A DNA stretch of 64,000 nucleotides from Nonomuraea roseoviolacea subsp. carminata (GTDB lineage Bacteria; Actinomycetota; Actinomycetes; Streptosporangiales; Streptosporangiaceae), in the NCBI RefSeq assembly GCF_024172185.1, contig NZ_JAMZEC010000001.1, positions 2,170,001-2,234,000 on the forward strand, given 5' to 3'. The translations under genes were made by a program, and so were the position numbers. Below the pieces are notes generated by a model. It was given only the letters and a program-made list of their open reading frames with translations. It was not told the origin of the DNA and did not search any database. Positions 32,914 through 41,518 of the stretch are shown piece after piece (the first letter of the stretch is position 1; every line of letters starts with the position of its first letter).

Positions 32914-32967
32914 GGCTCCTCACCCTCCCGGCCCTCGAACCGACAACCTGTAGGCGGCAACCCGGAC

Positions 32968-34863
32968 TCAGCCAAGGGAGAGCCGGCTGCCTGCGACGGG
33001 GCCGAAGCCTCGTGGGCCGACACCGGGTCCGGCCGGTGCCGCGAACTCGGCGAGCACCTCGAACCTGCCACCGGCGCGGTGTCCTGCCGTCACCCGCCCG
33101 CCGGTCCGCTCGGCGATGCTGTCGAGCCCGCTGCCGCGCCGTTCCGGCGGCTCCGCTTCCTCCCGTACGGCGGCGCCGTCGTTGACGAGCCGTAACCGTA
33201 CGCCGTCCGCCGTGCCCGACACGATGATCTCGCAGGTGCGGGCCTGGCTGTGGCGCAGGACGTTGGTGACGCCCTCTCGCAGCACGGTGGCCAGCGCGGT
33301 GTCGACCGCCGCGGGAAGCGCGCCCGTCTCGACGCGCACCGCCGCCGTGATCCCGGCGCTCGCCAGCACCTCGCGGGCGGCGTCGATCTCACTGCCCAGG
33401 CGCAGCTTCACCCGGTCGCCGGTGATGGAGTCGAGCTCCACCAGGGCCCGTTCGACCAGCGACCCGAGCGCGGCGATCTCGGCCTCGGCCCGTGCGGGGT
33501 CGCTGTCGAGCAGGCGTTCGGCGACCTCGCCCTTGAGGGCGACCGCCGACAGGCTGTAGCCCAGGATGTCGTGCAGGTCGCCGGCGATCCGCAGCCGTTC
33601 GCGGCGCACCGCCGCCTCGGCGAGCTCGTGCCGGCTCCGCTCCAGCACGGTGAGCAGTCCGCTCAGCCGCCCGAGGCAGTACACCAGCCACATGATCATG
33701 ATGTGGCCGCCGAAGTTGGCCAGCGCGGCGGGGACGTCGTCGATGAACAGGAACGTGCGGTCGACGCGGTGCAGGAACCAGGCGAGGTGCCCGCCCAGGA
33801 CGACCCCGACGATCGCCCACGAGCGCGGCGGCCGTACGTTGAGCAGCAGTTTGCCGGTGAAGATGCTCAGCAGGCGGTCCCAGGCGTCCGGGAGGACCGG
33901 CAGGGGCAGCAGGATCAGCAGGCTCTGCGCGACCAGCACCGCCCGCGACTGCGGGAGCATCTGAAGGATCACGATGACGACCAGCAGGACGGCGGCGAAA
34001 GCGAAGGCGGGCCAGTCGCCGGGGCGGACGTAGGCCAGGGTCCTCATGACGAGCAGGCATTGGATGACCAGGACCGCGAGCAGCACACGTCGCGCCAGCC
34101 GCGGCGACTCGATCGGCGGCGAGACCTCCTCGGGAGCGTCGGCGCGGTAGGCGCCGGCCGTGGCACGCACCTCCGCCAGGGTGCGCCGCGCGAGTTCGAT
34201 CCCTTCCCGGAGGGAGTGCCGCGCCTCACCCGGCTCCTGCCGGGCCGCTGCCCGCATCCGGAACATGATGGCCTGGAGCTTCCCGCCGACCAGGTGCCGC
34301 AGCTCTCCGTCCAGCCGCAGCCGTTCCCTCGACAGGGCCATTCGGGCCAGTTCCTCGCGGGTCCGGTGAAGTCTCGTGACGGCCATGACGAGCCTGGACA
34401 GGCCGAACACGATGAGACCGTCGTCCGCCGTGACGATCATGTACCCGAGTGCGGCCTGGATCTCCTGCCCGGGAGCGGCGTCGTAGCCGAGGAGGAGGAC
34501 CGACCCGCCGGCCGCGGCCACGCTGAGGACGAACAGCGGCCAGGCGATCCGGGCGGGGAGCACGCACAGCGCGGCGGCGGCCACGGTCCATGGCATCCAG
34601 TCCCAGGACTCCCCGACGAACGGGAACGGCAGGAGGTAGAGCAGCACCACGGTGGCGAAGAGCCCGTATCGGACGGCCGGCCTCCAGCACCACAGCGACA
34701 GCGCGATGAGCGGCGGGTAGGACGCCATCGGGAGGAGCACCCCGAGCGGATCGGCGCCGCCGTCCAGCGCGCCGAACGCACGGATGTAGGCGAGGATGCC
34801 GAACGAGGCCCACAACATGGCCCTGGCCAGCCGGAGCGGAAGATCGTCCGCCGATCGCACCAC
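32968..34863 (-). CDS. NarL-family sensor histidine kinase with duplicated membrane-DHp module
   Basis: A 631-residue membrane kinase. It has two successive modules of five or so helices followed by a HisKA_3 helix. The second is intact: RRERLRIAGDLHDILGYSL with His431-Asp432, followed by a HATPase domain (REGVTNVLRHS, RGSGLDSIAERTGG). The first, SRERLRLDGELRHLVGGKL near residue 180, aligns with it but has Arg189-His190 in place of His-Asp and no ATPase domain after it. The protein thus looks like a fusion of a degenerate and an active kinase. GTG 34863 is chosen (GGGAGGG about 9 nt upstream) over GTG 34899. Confidence 0.86.
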   Translation of the reverse strand: MVRSADDLPLRLARAMLWASFGILAYIRAFGALDGGADPLGVLLPMASYPPLIALSLWCWRPAVRYGLFATVVLLYLLPFPFVGESWDWMPWTVAAAALCVLPARIAWPLFVLSVAAAGGSVLLLGYDAAPGQEIQAALGYMIVTADDGLIVFGLSRLVMAVTRLHRTREELARMALSRERLRLDGELRHLVGGKLQAIMFRMRAAARQEPGEARHSLREGIELARRTLAEVRATAGAYRADAPEEVSPPIESPRLARRVLLAVLVIQCLLVMRTLAYVRPGDWPAFAFAAVLLVVIVILQMLPQSRAVLVAQSLLILLPLPVLPDAWDRLLSIFTGKLLLNVRPPRSWAIVGVVLGGHLAWFLHRVDRTFLFIDDVPAALANFGGHIMIMWLVYCLGRLSGLLTVLERSRHELAEAAVRRERLRIAGDLHDILGYSLSAVALKGEVAERLLDSDPARAEAEIAALGSLVERALVELDSITGDRVKLRLGSEIDAAREVLASAGITAAVRVETGALPAAVDTALATVLREGVTNVLRHSQARTCEIIVSGTADGVRLRLVNDGAAVREEAEPPERRGSGLDSIAERTGGRVTAGHRAGGRFEVLAEFAAPAGPGVGPRGFGPVAGSRLSLG

Positions 34864-35100
34864 TCGCCGGGACCCTCCCGTGAAGCGTGCAGAATGCACC
34901 TCTTGCCGATGACGGGGACACTATCAGGCACGCTTCCCGCAATGTCACGCTCTCGTACGCCGGCGGCTGGATCGCCGGGTGAGTGCCCGGCGCATCCGCG
35001 GCACGAGATCGTTCATGTCGGAAGACCCTGCGACGGAGAGCACGGGCGGCGCGGCCACACCACCTCGCCCACCGGCCTCCCGCAGCCCATGGAGACCACC

Positions 35101-35757
35101 ATGCTGAACAGACTGTCCCTGTCCGTCGTCTCGGTCGTGGCCGTGCTCGCCCTGACCGGCGCCCCGGCCGCCGCCACGGCGCCGGTGCCCGCCACGACGC
35201 CGGTCGACGCGTCGGCCGTCCGGAGCCACGGCGCGCCCGCCGACCCGCTCGCGCCCGGCCCTTACCACCGGCGGCTCGACCCGCTGGCCGGGACCTGGAA
35301 GGCCACCAAGTACAACTACATCCTGGGCCGCGACGGCAAGCCGGTCGTCTCCCGCGACATCACGGTCAGGACCCGGTGGATCGCCAGGACGGGCGGCCGG
35401 TTCCTGGAAGAGAAGACCGAAGGAGTCCTCGGCGGTCATCCCTACTACCGGCTGGGCATCCTCGGTTTCTCCACCATCGACCGGCGCTACGAGTGGACGA
35501 CCTTCGACAGCGTCACCCCCACCGCGATGACCTACCGCGGTCCCGCCCTCAGCGAGATCGGCAACCGGCTGTCACTGCCGGGGGAGTTCACCGATCCCGG
35601 GGTGCTCGGCCCCGAGTACGTCGGGAAGACGATACCGATGCGCACCGTGATCACCATCAGGTCCGACGACCGGCACACCTTCGAGCTGTACTTCACCCCG
35701 CCGGGCCGGTCCGAGCGGCTGGTCGACCGCGTCGTCTACACGCGCAGGGCCAAGTAG
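35101..35757 (+). CDS. Secreted protein with DUF1579-like domain
   Basis: A 218-residue secreted protein with signal peptide LSLSVVSVVAVLALTGAPAAAT. The mature domain reads HRRLDPLAGTWKATKYNY, RTGGRFLEEKTEG, YRLGILGFSTIDRRYEW, close to the DUF1579 pattern (a lipocalin-like barrel opening with a GxW motif). Function unknown; ligand binding is possible. ATG 35101 has GGAG six nt upstream. It is divergent from the two-component genes over about 240 bp and could be regulated by them. Confidence 0.75.
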   Translation: MLNRLSLSVVSVVAVLALTGAPAAATAPVPATTPVDASAVRSHGAPADPLAPGPYHRRLDPLAGTWKATKYNYILGRDGKPVVSRDITVRTRWIARTGGRFLEEKTEGVLGGHPYYRLGILGFSTIDRRYEWTTFDSVTPTAMTYRGPALSEIGNRLSLPGEFTDPGVLGPEYVGKTIPMRTVITIRSDDRHTFELYFTPPGRSERLVDRVVYTRRAK

Positions 35758-35825
35758 CCGCGGGCGAGGAGTCCCCCCGGCCTCGACAGGTGGGCTCAAC
35801 CCCGGCGAAGCCCCTGATGCCGTGA

Positions 35826-36593
35826 TCAGCCGGCCGGAGCCACCGGACCGCGGCGGCGGTGGGTCAGGACGGCCGCGGCGGTGAAGGCCAGGGCCGCGCA
35901 GCCGAGCTGTGCCAGGGCGGTGGACGCGGGCACGAAGGGCAGGTCGCCCAGGTCGCCGAGGGCCGCCGCGGGCAGGAACAGGATCAACGCGGCCCGCCGC
36001 CCGACGGCCGAACGGCAGGCGAACCCGGCCGCCGGCGCCACCACGACCAGCCATGGCACAGCCTTCCACGCCGCGACGTCCTGGTGGAGAGGCACGTCCA
36101 CCCACCGCACGATGCCCTTGGCGGCCGTCAGCCCGGCCACCGCGAGCGGCCCCCACACCAGGAACGCGCGCCAGGGGACGAGCCTGATCGCGCGGTACGC
36201 GGCGGGGAGGAACGCGATCACCGGCGCCGCGGTCTCCGCCAGCAGGACGGGCCCGTGGTTCGGCGCCATCAGCGTGTCCAGGTCCAGCAGGTACGGGTGC
36301 CGGGTCGCGTACAGGACGAACGCGACCACGCCGAGCAGCGCGATCCACCGGCGGCCGAGCGACACGGCCAGCACGGGCAGAGCCGCGGCCGCGGACACCG
36401 GCCCGAAGGCCCGCCGGCCGTGCACGCGCAGCGCGCCCCACAGCAGGTCGGCGACGTCCGCCGGGGGCGGCCAGGTCTGTCCGGGGCGGGCGCCGGCCAG
36501 CAGCACGCCGATCATCTCGTCCTCGTGCCGCGCCCGGTGGTCGCGCGGGTAGCAGGCCAGTAGCCGCCGGTAGCGGGCTTCGAGCGGGTTCAC
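35826..36593 (-). CDS. Membrane protein of a PadR-linked family
   Basis: A 255-residue protein. A cytoplasmic start (ARYRRLLACYPRDHRARHEDEMIGVLLAGARP) is followed by five or six hydrophobic helices. The YPRDHRARHEDEM block recurs in actinobacterial genes encoded behind PadR-like regulators; its biochemical role is unknown. The start overlaps the PadR stop by 4 nt (ATGA), so both are made from one coupled message. Probably a PadR-controlled membrane stress or export factor. Confidence 0.75.
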   Translation of the reverse strand: MNPLEARYRRLLACYPRDHRARHEDEMIGVLLAGARPGQTWPPPADVADLLWGALRVHGRRAFGPVSAAAALPVLAVSLGRRWIALLGVVAFVLYATRHPYLLDLDTLMAPNHGPVLLAETAAPVIAFLPAAYRAIRLVPWRAFLVWGPLAVAGLTAAKGIVRWVDVPLHQDVAAWKAVPWLVVVAPAAGFACRSAVGRRAALILFLPAAALGDLGDLPFVPASTALAQLGCAALAFTAAAVLTHRRRGPVAPAG

Positions 36594-36922
36594 GCCACGC
36601 CTCCCGGACCGGCGGGGCGCAGGCGCGCGGTGGCCGCTCGCGCGTGCCTGCGCATCCGCTCGGCCTCGGCCGCCAGCCTGGTCGCGCCGTCGCCGGTCAG
36701 CCGGTAGTAGCGCCGCACCCTGCCGTCCACGATCTCCTCCCGGTCCGCCGCGACGAGACCTTCCGCCTGGAGGCGGTCGAGGGCCGCGTACAGGGTGCCG
36801 GCGCGCAGGCGGACCTGCCCGTCGGAGATGCGCTCCGCGTCGGTGATGACGCCGTACCCGTGCTGTGGGCCCGCGGCGAGCGCGGTCAGGATCAGGAACG
36901 TCGGCTCCTGCATCTGTCTCAT
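36590..36922 (-). CDS. PadR family transcriptional regulator
   Basis: A 110-residue winged-helix repressor. EPTFLILTALAAGPQHGYGV and RAGTLYAALDRLQAEGLV are the PadR DNA-binding core, with the wing DGRVRRYYRLTGDGATRL. Length is typical of the short PadR_s2 class with a brief dimerisation helix. It starts at ATG 36922, one base from a palindrome over a TATATAT -10-like element, so it probably represses itself and the coupled membrane-protein gene. Confidence 0.93.
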   Translation of the reverse strand: MRQMQEPTFLILTALAAGPQHGYGVITDAERISDGQVRLRAGTLYAALDRLQAEGLVAADREEIVDGRVRRYYRLTGDGATRLAAEAERMRRHARAATARLRPAGPGGVA

Positions 36923-36923
36923 G

Positions 36924-36943
36924 TGATCAATATATATCGATCA
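36924..36943. promoter_or_regulatory. PadR operator / leaderless promoter
   Basis: TGATCAATATATATCGATCA is a 20-bp near-palindrome (one mismatched pair) directly upstream of the PadR start. The central TATATAT can act as -10, and the distance to the ATG (about 8 nt) and absence of a ribosome-binding site indicate a leaderless mRNA. A PadR dimer on this site would occlude the polymerase. Confidence 0.65.
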
Positions 36944-36987
36944 TCTGCTTATGGGGTGAGGCGGTGAGAGAGCGCGCTGGATTGGGG

Positions 36988-37043
36988 ACGTCCAACGTCT
37001 TTCGGACATCCAACGTTGGACGTAGGATGTCCGCTCATATTCT
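36988..37043 (+). promoter_or_regulatory. Sialidase promoter with two interleaved inverted repeats
   Basis: ACGTCCAACGT (36988-36998) and its exact inverse ACGTTGGACGT (37013-37023) are 14 nt apart. CGGACATCC (37003-37011) and its exact inverse GGATGTCCG (37025-37033) are 13 nt apart and interlock with the first pair. TTGGAC (37016-37021) and TATTCT (37038-37043), 16 nt apart, make a plausible -35/-10. Both palindromes therefore cover the promoter and likely bind a repressor, possibly the FadR-type protein at 39162. Confidence 0.6.
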
Positions 37044-37066
37044 CCTCCCGTCAGGAAGGCGAGAAC

Positions 37067-38962
37067 ATGCACGATGGCCACCCCCCGGAGAGCCGCGCCC
37101 GGCGCTCCCGCCGCCGCCGTGCGGGCGCCGTGATGGTGCTCGCCGGCTTACTCGTCAGCACACTCACCGCACCGGCGGCCTCCGCGACGCCGGCCGACAC
37201 CACACCATTCGTCGAGGAGCAGGTCCTCTACCGGCAGGGCGACTTCGGATACGCCTGCTTCCGGATCCCCGCCGTGGTGCGGGCCACCGACGGCACGCTC
37301 CTGGCGTTCGCCGAGGGGCGGGTGAAGGACTGCGGCGACGACGAGGACATCGACCTCGTACTGCGCCGTTCCGCCGACGGCGGGCGAAGCTGGGGCCCGC
37401 TTCAGGTCGTCTCGGAGGGCAACGGCACGACCCACGGCAACCCGGTTCCGATCGTCGACGAGCGCACCGGTCGCGTCGTGCTGGTGAGCACCCACAACGG
37501 CGCGGAGCCGTGCCCGAACGGCTGCGACCGCGACCCCTGGGTGCAGTACAGCGACGACCACGGAGCGACCTGGTCGGCCGCCAGGGAGATGACCGAGGGC
37601 AAGCGTCCGGAGTGGAACTTCTGGTACGCCACCGGCCCGATGCACGGCATCCAGCTCAAGCGCGGCCCGCACGCCGGCCGGCTGGTCGTCGGGGCGAACT
37701 TCGAGAGCTGGGACCGGGTCGGCAAGCACGTCTACGGCACGCACCTGCTCTACAGCGACGACAGCGGCGCGACGTGGAACATCGGCGCCGAGACCTCCCG
37801 CGACGACGGCACGCTCATCGCCCAGGAGGTCACCGTCATCGAGCTCACCGACGGGCGGATCTACGCCTCCGCCCGTGAACGCGGCACCGACGAGGGCAAC
37901 CGGGCGTACGCGACCAGCAGCGACGGCGGCGAGACGTGGGACGCCCCGTTCCGCACCATGCCGGCGCTGGCGACGACCGACGTCCAGGCGTCACTGCTGC
38001 GCTTCAGCGACGAGCGCCTCCTGTTCTCCTCGCCGATGCACCCGGGCGCCCGGGAGGCGATGGGCATCCGGTCGTCCCACGACGAGGGGCGCCACTTCGA
38101 CACCTGGGACGAGGGCAAGGTCTTCCACTGGGGGCCGTCGGCGTACTCGGACATGGTGCGGCTGGACGGTGACGAGGCGGCCCTGATGTACGAGGCCGGC
38201 GACATCACCCCGTACGAGCAGATCCGGTTCGCGCGGTTCAACGAGGCGTACCTGGAGACGCCGAACGGCACCCCGCCCGGCATCCCCGGGCCCCCGGCGC
38301 CCGGCCCGACCACGCCGGACGAGTCGCCGTACCGCAACAAGGCGTACGTCCGCGGCGGCGCGCAGACCACCGACGGGCGGTTCGGCGACGGGCTGGCCCT
38401 GGACCGGGTGGACGACCGGGTGGAGGTGCCGTTCGACGACTCCATCGACCTCGGCGCGAAGGACTTCACGCTGACCTCCTGGATCAGGTACTCGGACAAG
38501 ACCGGGGCGCACGCGATCCTGTGGTTCCACCGGGTCAACCGGGGCACCAACCCGCCGGCGCTGTGGCTGCGGGCCGAACCGGCCAGCAACCGCATCCGGG
38601 CGGTCCTCTCCGTCGACCGGTTCAACGTGACCGTGCAGTCGCCGAGCGCGTACAACGACGGTCAGTGGCACTTCGTGGTGCTCCAGCGGGTACGCGGCGA
38701 GCTCCGGCTCCTGGTGGACGGCACGCAGGTCTCGTCGGCGGCGGCGCCGCCCGGTTCGCTGACCCTGGGCAAGGAGTTCGGGCTCGGAGGGATCCACATC
38801 GGGCAGCGGATGGACGGCGTGGACCGCTTCCACGGGACGTTGGACGAGGTCCGCGTCTACCGGCGCCCCCTCACCGGCGTCGAGCTGGACCTGATCCAGC
38901 GGCGGAACCTCCCGATCGGCGGCCGGCTCGGGCTGCGGCTGCCGTTCGACCAGGTCGGCTGA
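37067..38962 (+). CDS. Secreted sialidase (GH33) with LamG-like domain
   Basis: A 631-residue exported exo-sialidase that would release terminal sialic acids from glycans outside the cell. After a twin-basic signal region (RARRSRRRRAGAVMVLAGLL) the beta-propeller begins with YACFRIPAVV, the FRIP motif with a catalytic-triad Arg. Asp-boxes are SADGGRSW, SDDHGATW, SDDSGATW and SSDGGETW. Residues 430-625 are a concanavalin-like LamG domain (FTLTSWIRYSDKTGAHAI, GTLDEVRVYRRPL) for glycan binding. ATG 37067 has AGGAAGG upstream. No sialic acid transport or catabolism gene is near. Confidence 0.93.
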   Translation: MHDGHPPESRARRSRRRRAGAVMVLAGLLVSTLTAPAASATPADTTPFVEEQVLYRQGDFGYACFRIPAVVRATDGTLLAFAEGRVKDCGDDEDIDLVLRRSADGGRSWGPLQVVSEGNGTTHGNPVPIVDERTGRVVLVSTHNGAEPCPNGCDRDPWVQYSDDHGATWSAAREMTEGKRPEWNFWYATGPMHGIQLKRGPHAGRLVVGANFESWDRVGKHVYGTHLLYSDDSGATWNIGAETSRDDGTLIAQEVTVIELTDGRIYASARERGTDEGNRAYATSSDGGETWDAPFRTMPALATTDVQASLLRFSDERLLFSSPMHPGAREAMGIRSSHDEGRHFDTWDEGKVFHWGPSAYSDMVRLDGDEAALMYEAGDITPYEQIRFARFNEAYLETPNGTPPGIPGPPAPGPTTPDESPYRNKAYVRGGAQTTDGRFGDGLALDRVDDRVEVPFDDSIDLGAKDFTLTSWIRYSDKTGAHAILWFHRVNRGTNPPALWLRAEPASNRIRAVLSVDRFNVTVQSPSAYNDGQWHFVVLQRVRGELRLLVDGTQVSSAAAPPGSLTLGKEFGLGGIHIGQRMDGVDRFHGTLDEVRVYRRPLTGVELDLIQRRNLPIGGRLGLRLPFDQVG

Positions 38963-38982
38963 GGACGAACCCACCTCTTGGC

Positions 38983-39013
38983 ATGGCGCCCGCCGGATCC
39001 CGGCGGGCGCCAT
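38983..39013 (+). terminator. Sialidase terminator hairpin
   Basis: ATGGCGCCCGCCGG pairs perfectly with CCGGCGGGCGCCAT (14 bp) around the loop ATC, 20 nt after the sialidase stop. It separates the sialidase from the GntR gene. Confidence 0.88.
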
Positions 39014-39161
39014 CACCGCGTGCCGGCAGCAGGACGACCGGGCCGCGTCGATCCGATGGCCCCTCCATGTCGCCGACGTGAACTTTCCCGCTTCGCCTGG
39101 CCTTACGGGACCGAGAGGTGGGATGTTCTGTCACAAGGACTTCGACGATCCTGGAGGCAGC

Positions 39162-39851
39162 ATGCGTACGCGTGACGGCGCGTCGCTTCAAGAGCGCATC
39201 GTCGCCCTGATCCACGAGCGCGGGCTGACCCCCGGGGCGCCGATGCCGACCGAAGTCCAGTTGATGGACCTGCTCGGAGCCAGCCGGAACACCGTCCGCG
39301 AGGCCGTACGGGCCCTGCAGGCGTTGGGCATCGTCGAGATCCGGCACGGTCATGGGACGTTCGTCGGACACGCCTCGCTCGACGTCCTGACCCCGTCGCT
39401 CGCCTTCCAGGTGCGCTCGGGGCCGGGCGGCGGGATCCGCGCCCTGCACGACCTGGTCGAGGTACGTGAACTGCTGGAGACCGAGCTGATCGGCCAGGTG
39501 GCCCAGAGCACCAGCGCCGCCCGGCTCGCCGCGCTGGACGCCCTGGTCAACGGCATGGACCGGGACCGGGAAGCCGACCGGGCGTTCCACGCGCTGCTGT
39601 ACGAGTCGCGCGGCAACGAGCTGGTGCTACAGCTCATCGGCCTGTTCTGGGACGTCTACCACGAGGTCGAGCCGACGCTGGGCCCGCCGGAGGAGCGGGC
39701 CGCGGAGATCGTCGTCAACCACCGCCGGATCGTGGCGGCGCTCCGCGCCCGGGACGCCGAGGCCGCGCGGGAGGCGATGCGGCTGCACTTCCGCGACGTC
39801 AAGGCGCGCATCGCGCGAGCGGAGGCCCGGCCGGTACCCGCCCCGACCTGA
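39162..39851 (+). CDS. GntR family regulator, FadR/FCD subfamily
   Basis: A 229-residue regulator. The N-terminal winged helix is SLQERIVALIHERGLTPG with LMDLLGASRNTVREAVRAL and IVEIRHGHGTFV. The C-terminal all-helical FCD domain (RALHDLVEVRELLETELIG, DRAFHALLY, VVNHRRIVAALRARDAEAAR) carries the His residues that usually bind a metal and a carboxylate effector. ATG 39162 has GGAGG four nt upstream. It follows the sialidase and may control it in answer to a sugar acid, an inference from neighbourhood and from the palindromes before the sialidase. Confidence 0.9.
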   Translation: MRTRDGASLQERIVALIHERGLTPGAPMPTEVQLMDLLGASRNTVREAVRALQALGIVEIRHGHGTFVGHASLDVLTPSLAFQVRSGPGGGIRALHDLVEVRELLETELIGQVAQSTSAARLAALDALVNGMDRDREADRAFHALLYESRGNELVLQLIGLFWDVYHEVEPTLGPPEERAAEIVVNHRRIVAALRARDAEAAREAMRLHFRDVKARIARAEARPVPAPT

Positions 39852-39874
39852 CCCGGCCGCCCTCTCCTCGGGTG

Positions 39875-41356
39875 TTACGGGTGTCCGTAGAGGCGATCCA
39901 GACCGACGAGGAGGACCTTCGGGTCGGTCCCGGCCGCGTCGGTGAGGTCCGACGCGAAACCGGACCCGCCATAGCAGGCCAGAACGGTGTCGCGCGTGTC
40001 GTACCCCTTGCCTTCGAGCAGTTCCCGCGCCCGCTCAAGCCGCGCGAGGTGCGCACGTCCCATCACCTCGCCCCACTTGGCCTCACCCAGCGACAGGACG
40101 CGACGCGGCCGGCCCGGTTCCTGCGCGGCGAGAACGGCCACGTCGATCTCGATCTGGGACCGGCGCGCCGGATCTGGCACCGTCCCCGCCCCGACCTCGG
40201 CCGGGAAGTCGCCGTAGAGGTTCTGGTCCGCGTCGACGGCGAAGTCACGACACAGCATCTCGAAGTGCGGACCCACGACCTGCGCCAGAAAGCTCTGCCG
40301 GACCGAGCCCCACACGCGCTTCGCCCGATGAATCTCCAGCTCGGACCACCGCCGTCGCATGATGGCCTCGTAGAAGGTGATCAACGGCTCCACGATGCGA
40401 TAGCGGGCGCGTCCGGAACGGAACAAGTCGGGCTCGCGTGCGACCAGCGCGCAGTCTTCCAGGACATGGAGCGGATGGGTGATCTGATCGGACCTCCGTC
40501 CGACGTAGTTGGCGATGCCGCCGTTGGTGGAGTTGCCGCTCGCGATGGCGGCGAGGACGGAGTGATAGAGGGCGGGGTCCCGGATCTCGGACTCCTCGGC
40601 CAGCAGGTAGCGCGCCTCGCGGAACAGCGGCGTCTGCGGGTTGAGCACGGTGCGGATCACCCAGGCGTCGAAGTCGTCCAGGTCCGCGGGCACATCACCT
40701 TGAGTGAACTCGTACCGGTACGCCGGAGTCCCGCCCAGAACGGCATGGACCAGCACGGCGAGCCTCGGATCCGTGATGCCCCAGAAGTCGGCCGCTTCCC
40801 GATAACGGAAAGGATGGATGACGAGCTCAAGCCCCGCGCGGCCACGCAGCGGGGCCTGGCCCGCCAGCAGTCCACCCATCACGGACATGGCCGACCCGCA
40901 CAGGACGAGCCGTGCCCGACTCTCGCGCCCGCTGCCGCCGGGGCCGAGCTCACGCTGGATGATCGACGGCAGCGCCGGCGAGCTCCTGGTCAGGAACGGG
41001 AACTCGTCCACGACCACCGGCACCTGCCGGTCACGAAAGGCTCGGAAGAGGAGGGTAACCGCGTCGTTCCAGTCCCGCGGCGGAATGTCGACGACCTCGC
41101 GTGTGTGGCGCGTCAGAGCCTCGGTGAACAGCCGCAACGACTCGGCCTCGGTGGCCTCGGTGGCGGCGAAGTACATGCCGCCCGTGGCTTCAGTCAAGGC
41201 TTGGAGGAGGAAGCTCTTCCCTTGGCGGCGACGCCCGGAGACCACGCCGAGAGCCGCGCCGTTCTGAGCTGTGACCGCTCCCCTTCCGGCCACGAACCGG
41301 GACAGCCCTTCCCATTCGCGGGCACGGCCGAAGACCCGCTCTGGCCTGGTGATCAC
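39875..41356 (-). CDS. Archaeal-type AAA ATPase with C-terminal nuclease-like (DUF234) domain
   Basis: A 493-residue ATPase of the STAND/AAA class (Pfam ATPase_2). Walker A is SGRRRQGKSFL, Walker B is VPVVVDEFPFL, and LVLCGSAMSVM is the sensor strand. A winged-helix part (NSTNGGIANYVGRRSDQITHPL) follows, and the C-terminus holds EIDVAVLA and SLGEAKWG, the D...ExK pattern of DUF234 restriction-like nucleases. Such proteins are common as solitary, horizontally moving genes of unknown role, possibly defence-related. GTG 41356 has a GGGGGG ribosome-binding site. A perfect 33-bp palindrome lies 22 nt upstream. Confidence 0.83.
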   Translation of the reverse strand: MITRPERVFGRAREWEGLSRFVAGRGAVTAQNGAALGVVSGRRRQGKSFLLQALTEATGGMYFAATEATEAESLRLFTEALTRHTREVVDIPPRDWNDAVTLLFRAFRDRQVPVVVDEFPFLTRSSPALPSIIQRELGPGGSGRESRARLVLCGSAMSVMGGLLAGQAPLRGRAGLELVIHPFRYREAADFWGITDPRLAVLVHAVLGGTPAYRYEFTQGDVPADLDDFDAWVIRTVLNPQTPLFREARYLLAEESEIRDPALYHSVLAAIASGNSTNGGIANYVGRRSDQITHPLHVLEDCALVAREPDLFRSGRARYRIVEPLITFYEAIMRRRWSELEIHRAKRVWGSVRQSFLAQVVGPHFEMLCRDFAVDADQNLYGDFPAEVGAGTVPDPARRSQIEIDVAVLAAQEPGRPRRVLSLGEAKWGEVMGRAHLARLERARELLEGKGYDTRDTVLACYGGSGFASDLTDAAGTDPKVLLVGLDRLYGHP

Positions 41357-41378
41357 TACGCCCCCCTTACGCAAACTC

Positions 41379-41411
41379 GCAGAAGTACACTTCTCAGAAG
41401 TGTACTTCTGC
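41379..41411. promoter_or_regulatory. Perfect 33-bp palindrome upstream of the ATPase gene
   Basis: Arms 41379-41394 and 41396-41411 (16 bp each) are exact inverses around one C. Each arm is itself almost palindromic (AGAAGTACACTTCT), giving four AGAAGT half-sites in a row. There is no T-run, so an operator or a recombination/replication-type site is more likely than a terminator. Confidence 0.75.
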
Positions 41412-41518
41412 ATCAGGGTGTAGTATGGCTTTGAGAGGGCGGGTGCGATTCGGGCTGATGCTGCCGCCACTGGGACCGGGCGCCGCCGGCATGGCTTCGC
41501 GCCCGGCCGGCCCGGCTG

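Noticed and set aside
41379..41411. Intrinsic terminator of the ATPase or lectin gene
   Set aside because: It lies upstream of the ATPase start and before the 3' end of nothing on the plus strand; the lectin gene's start is on its far side, so an operator-type role fits better.
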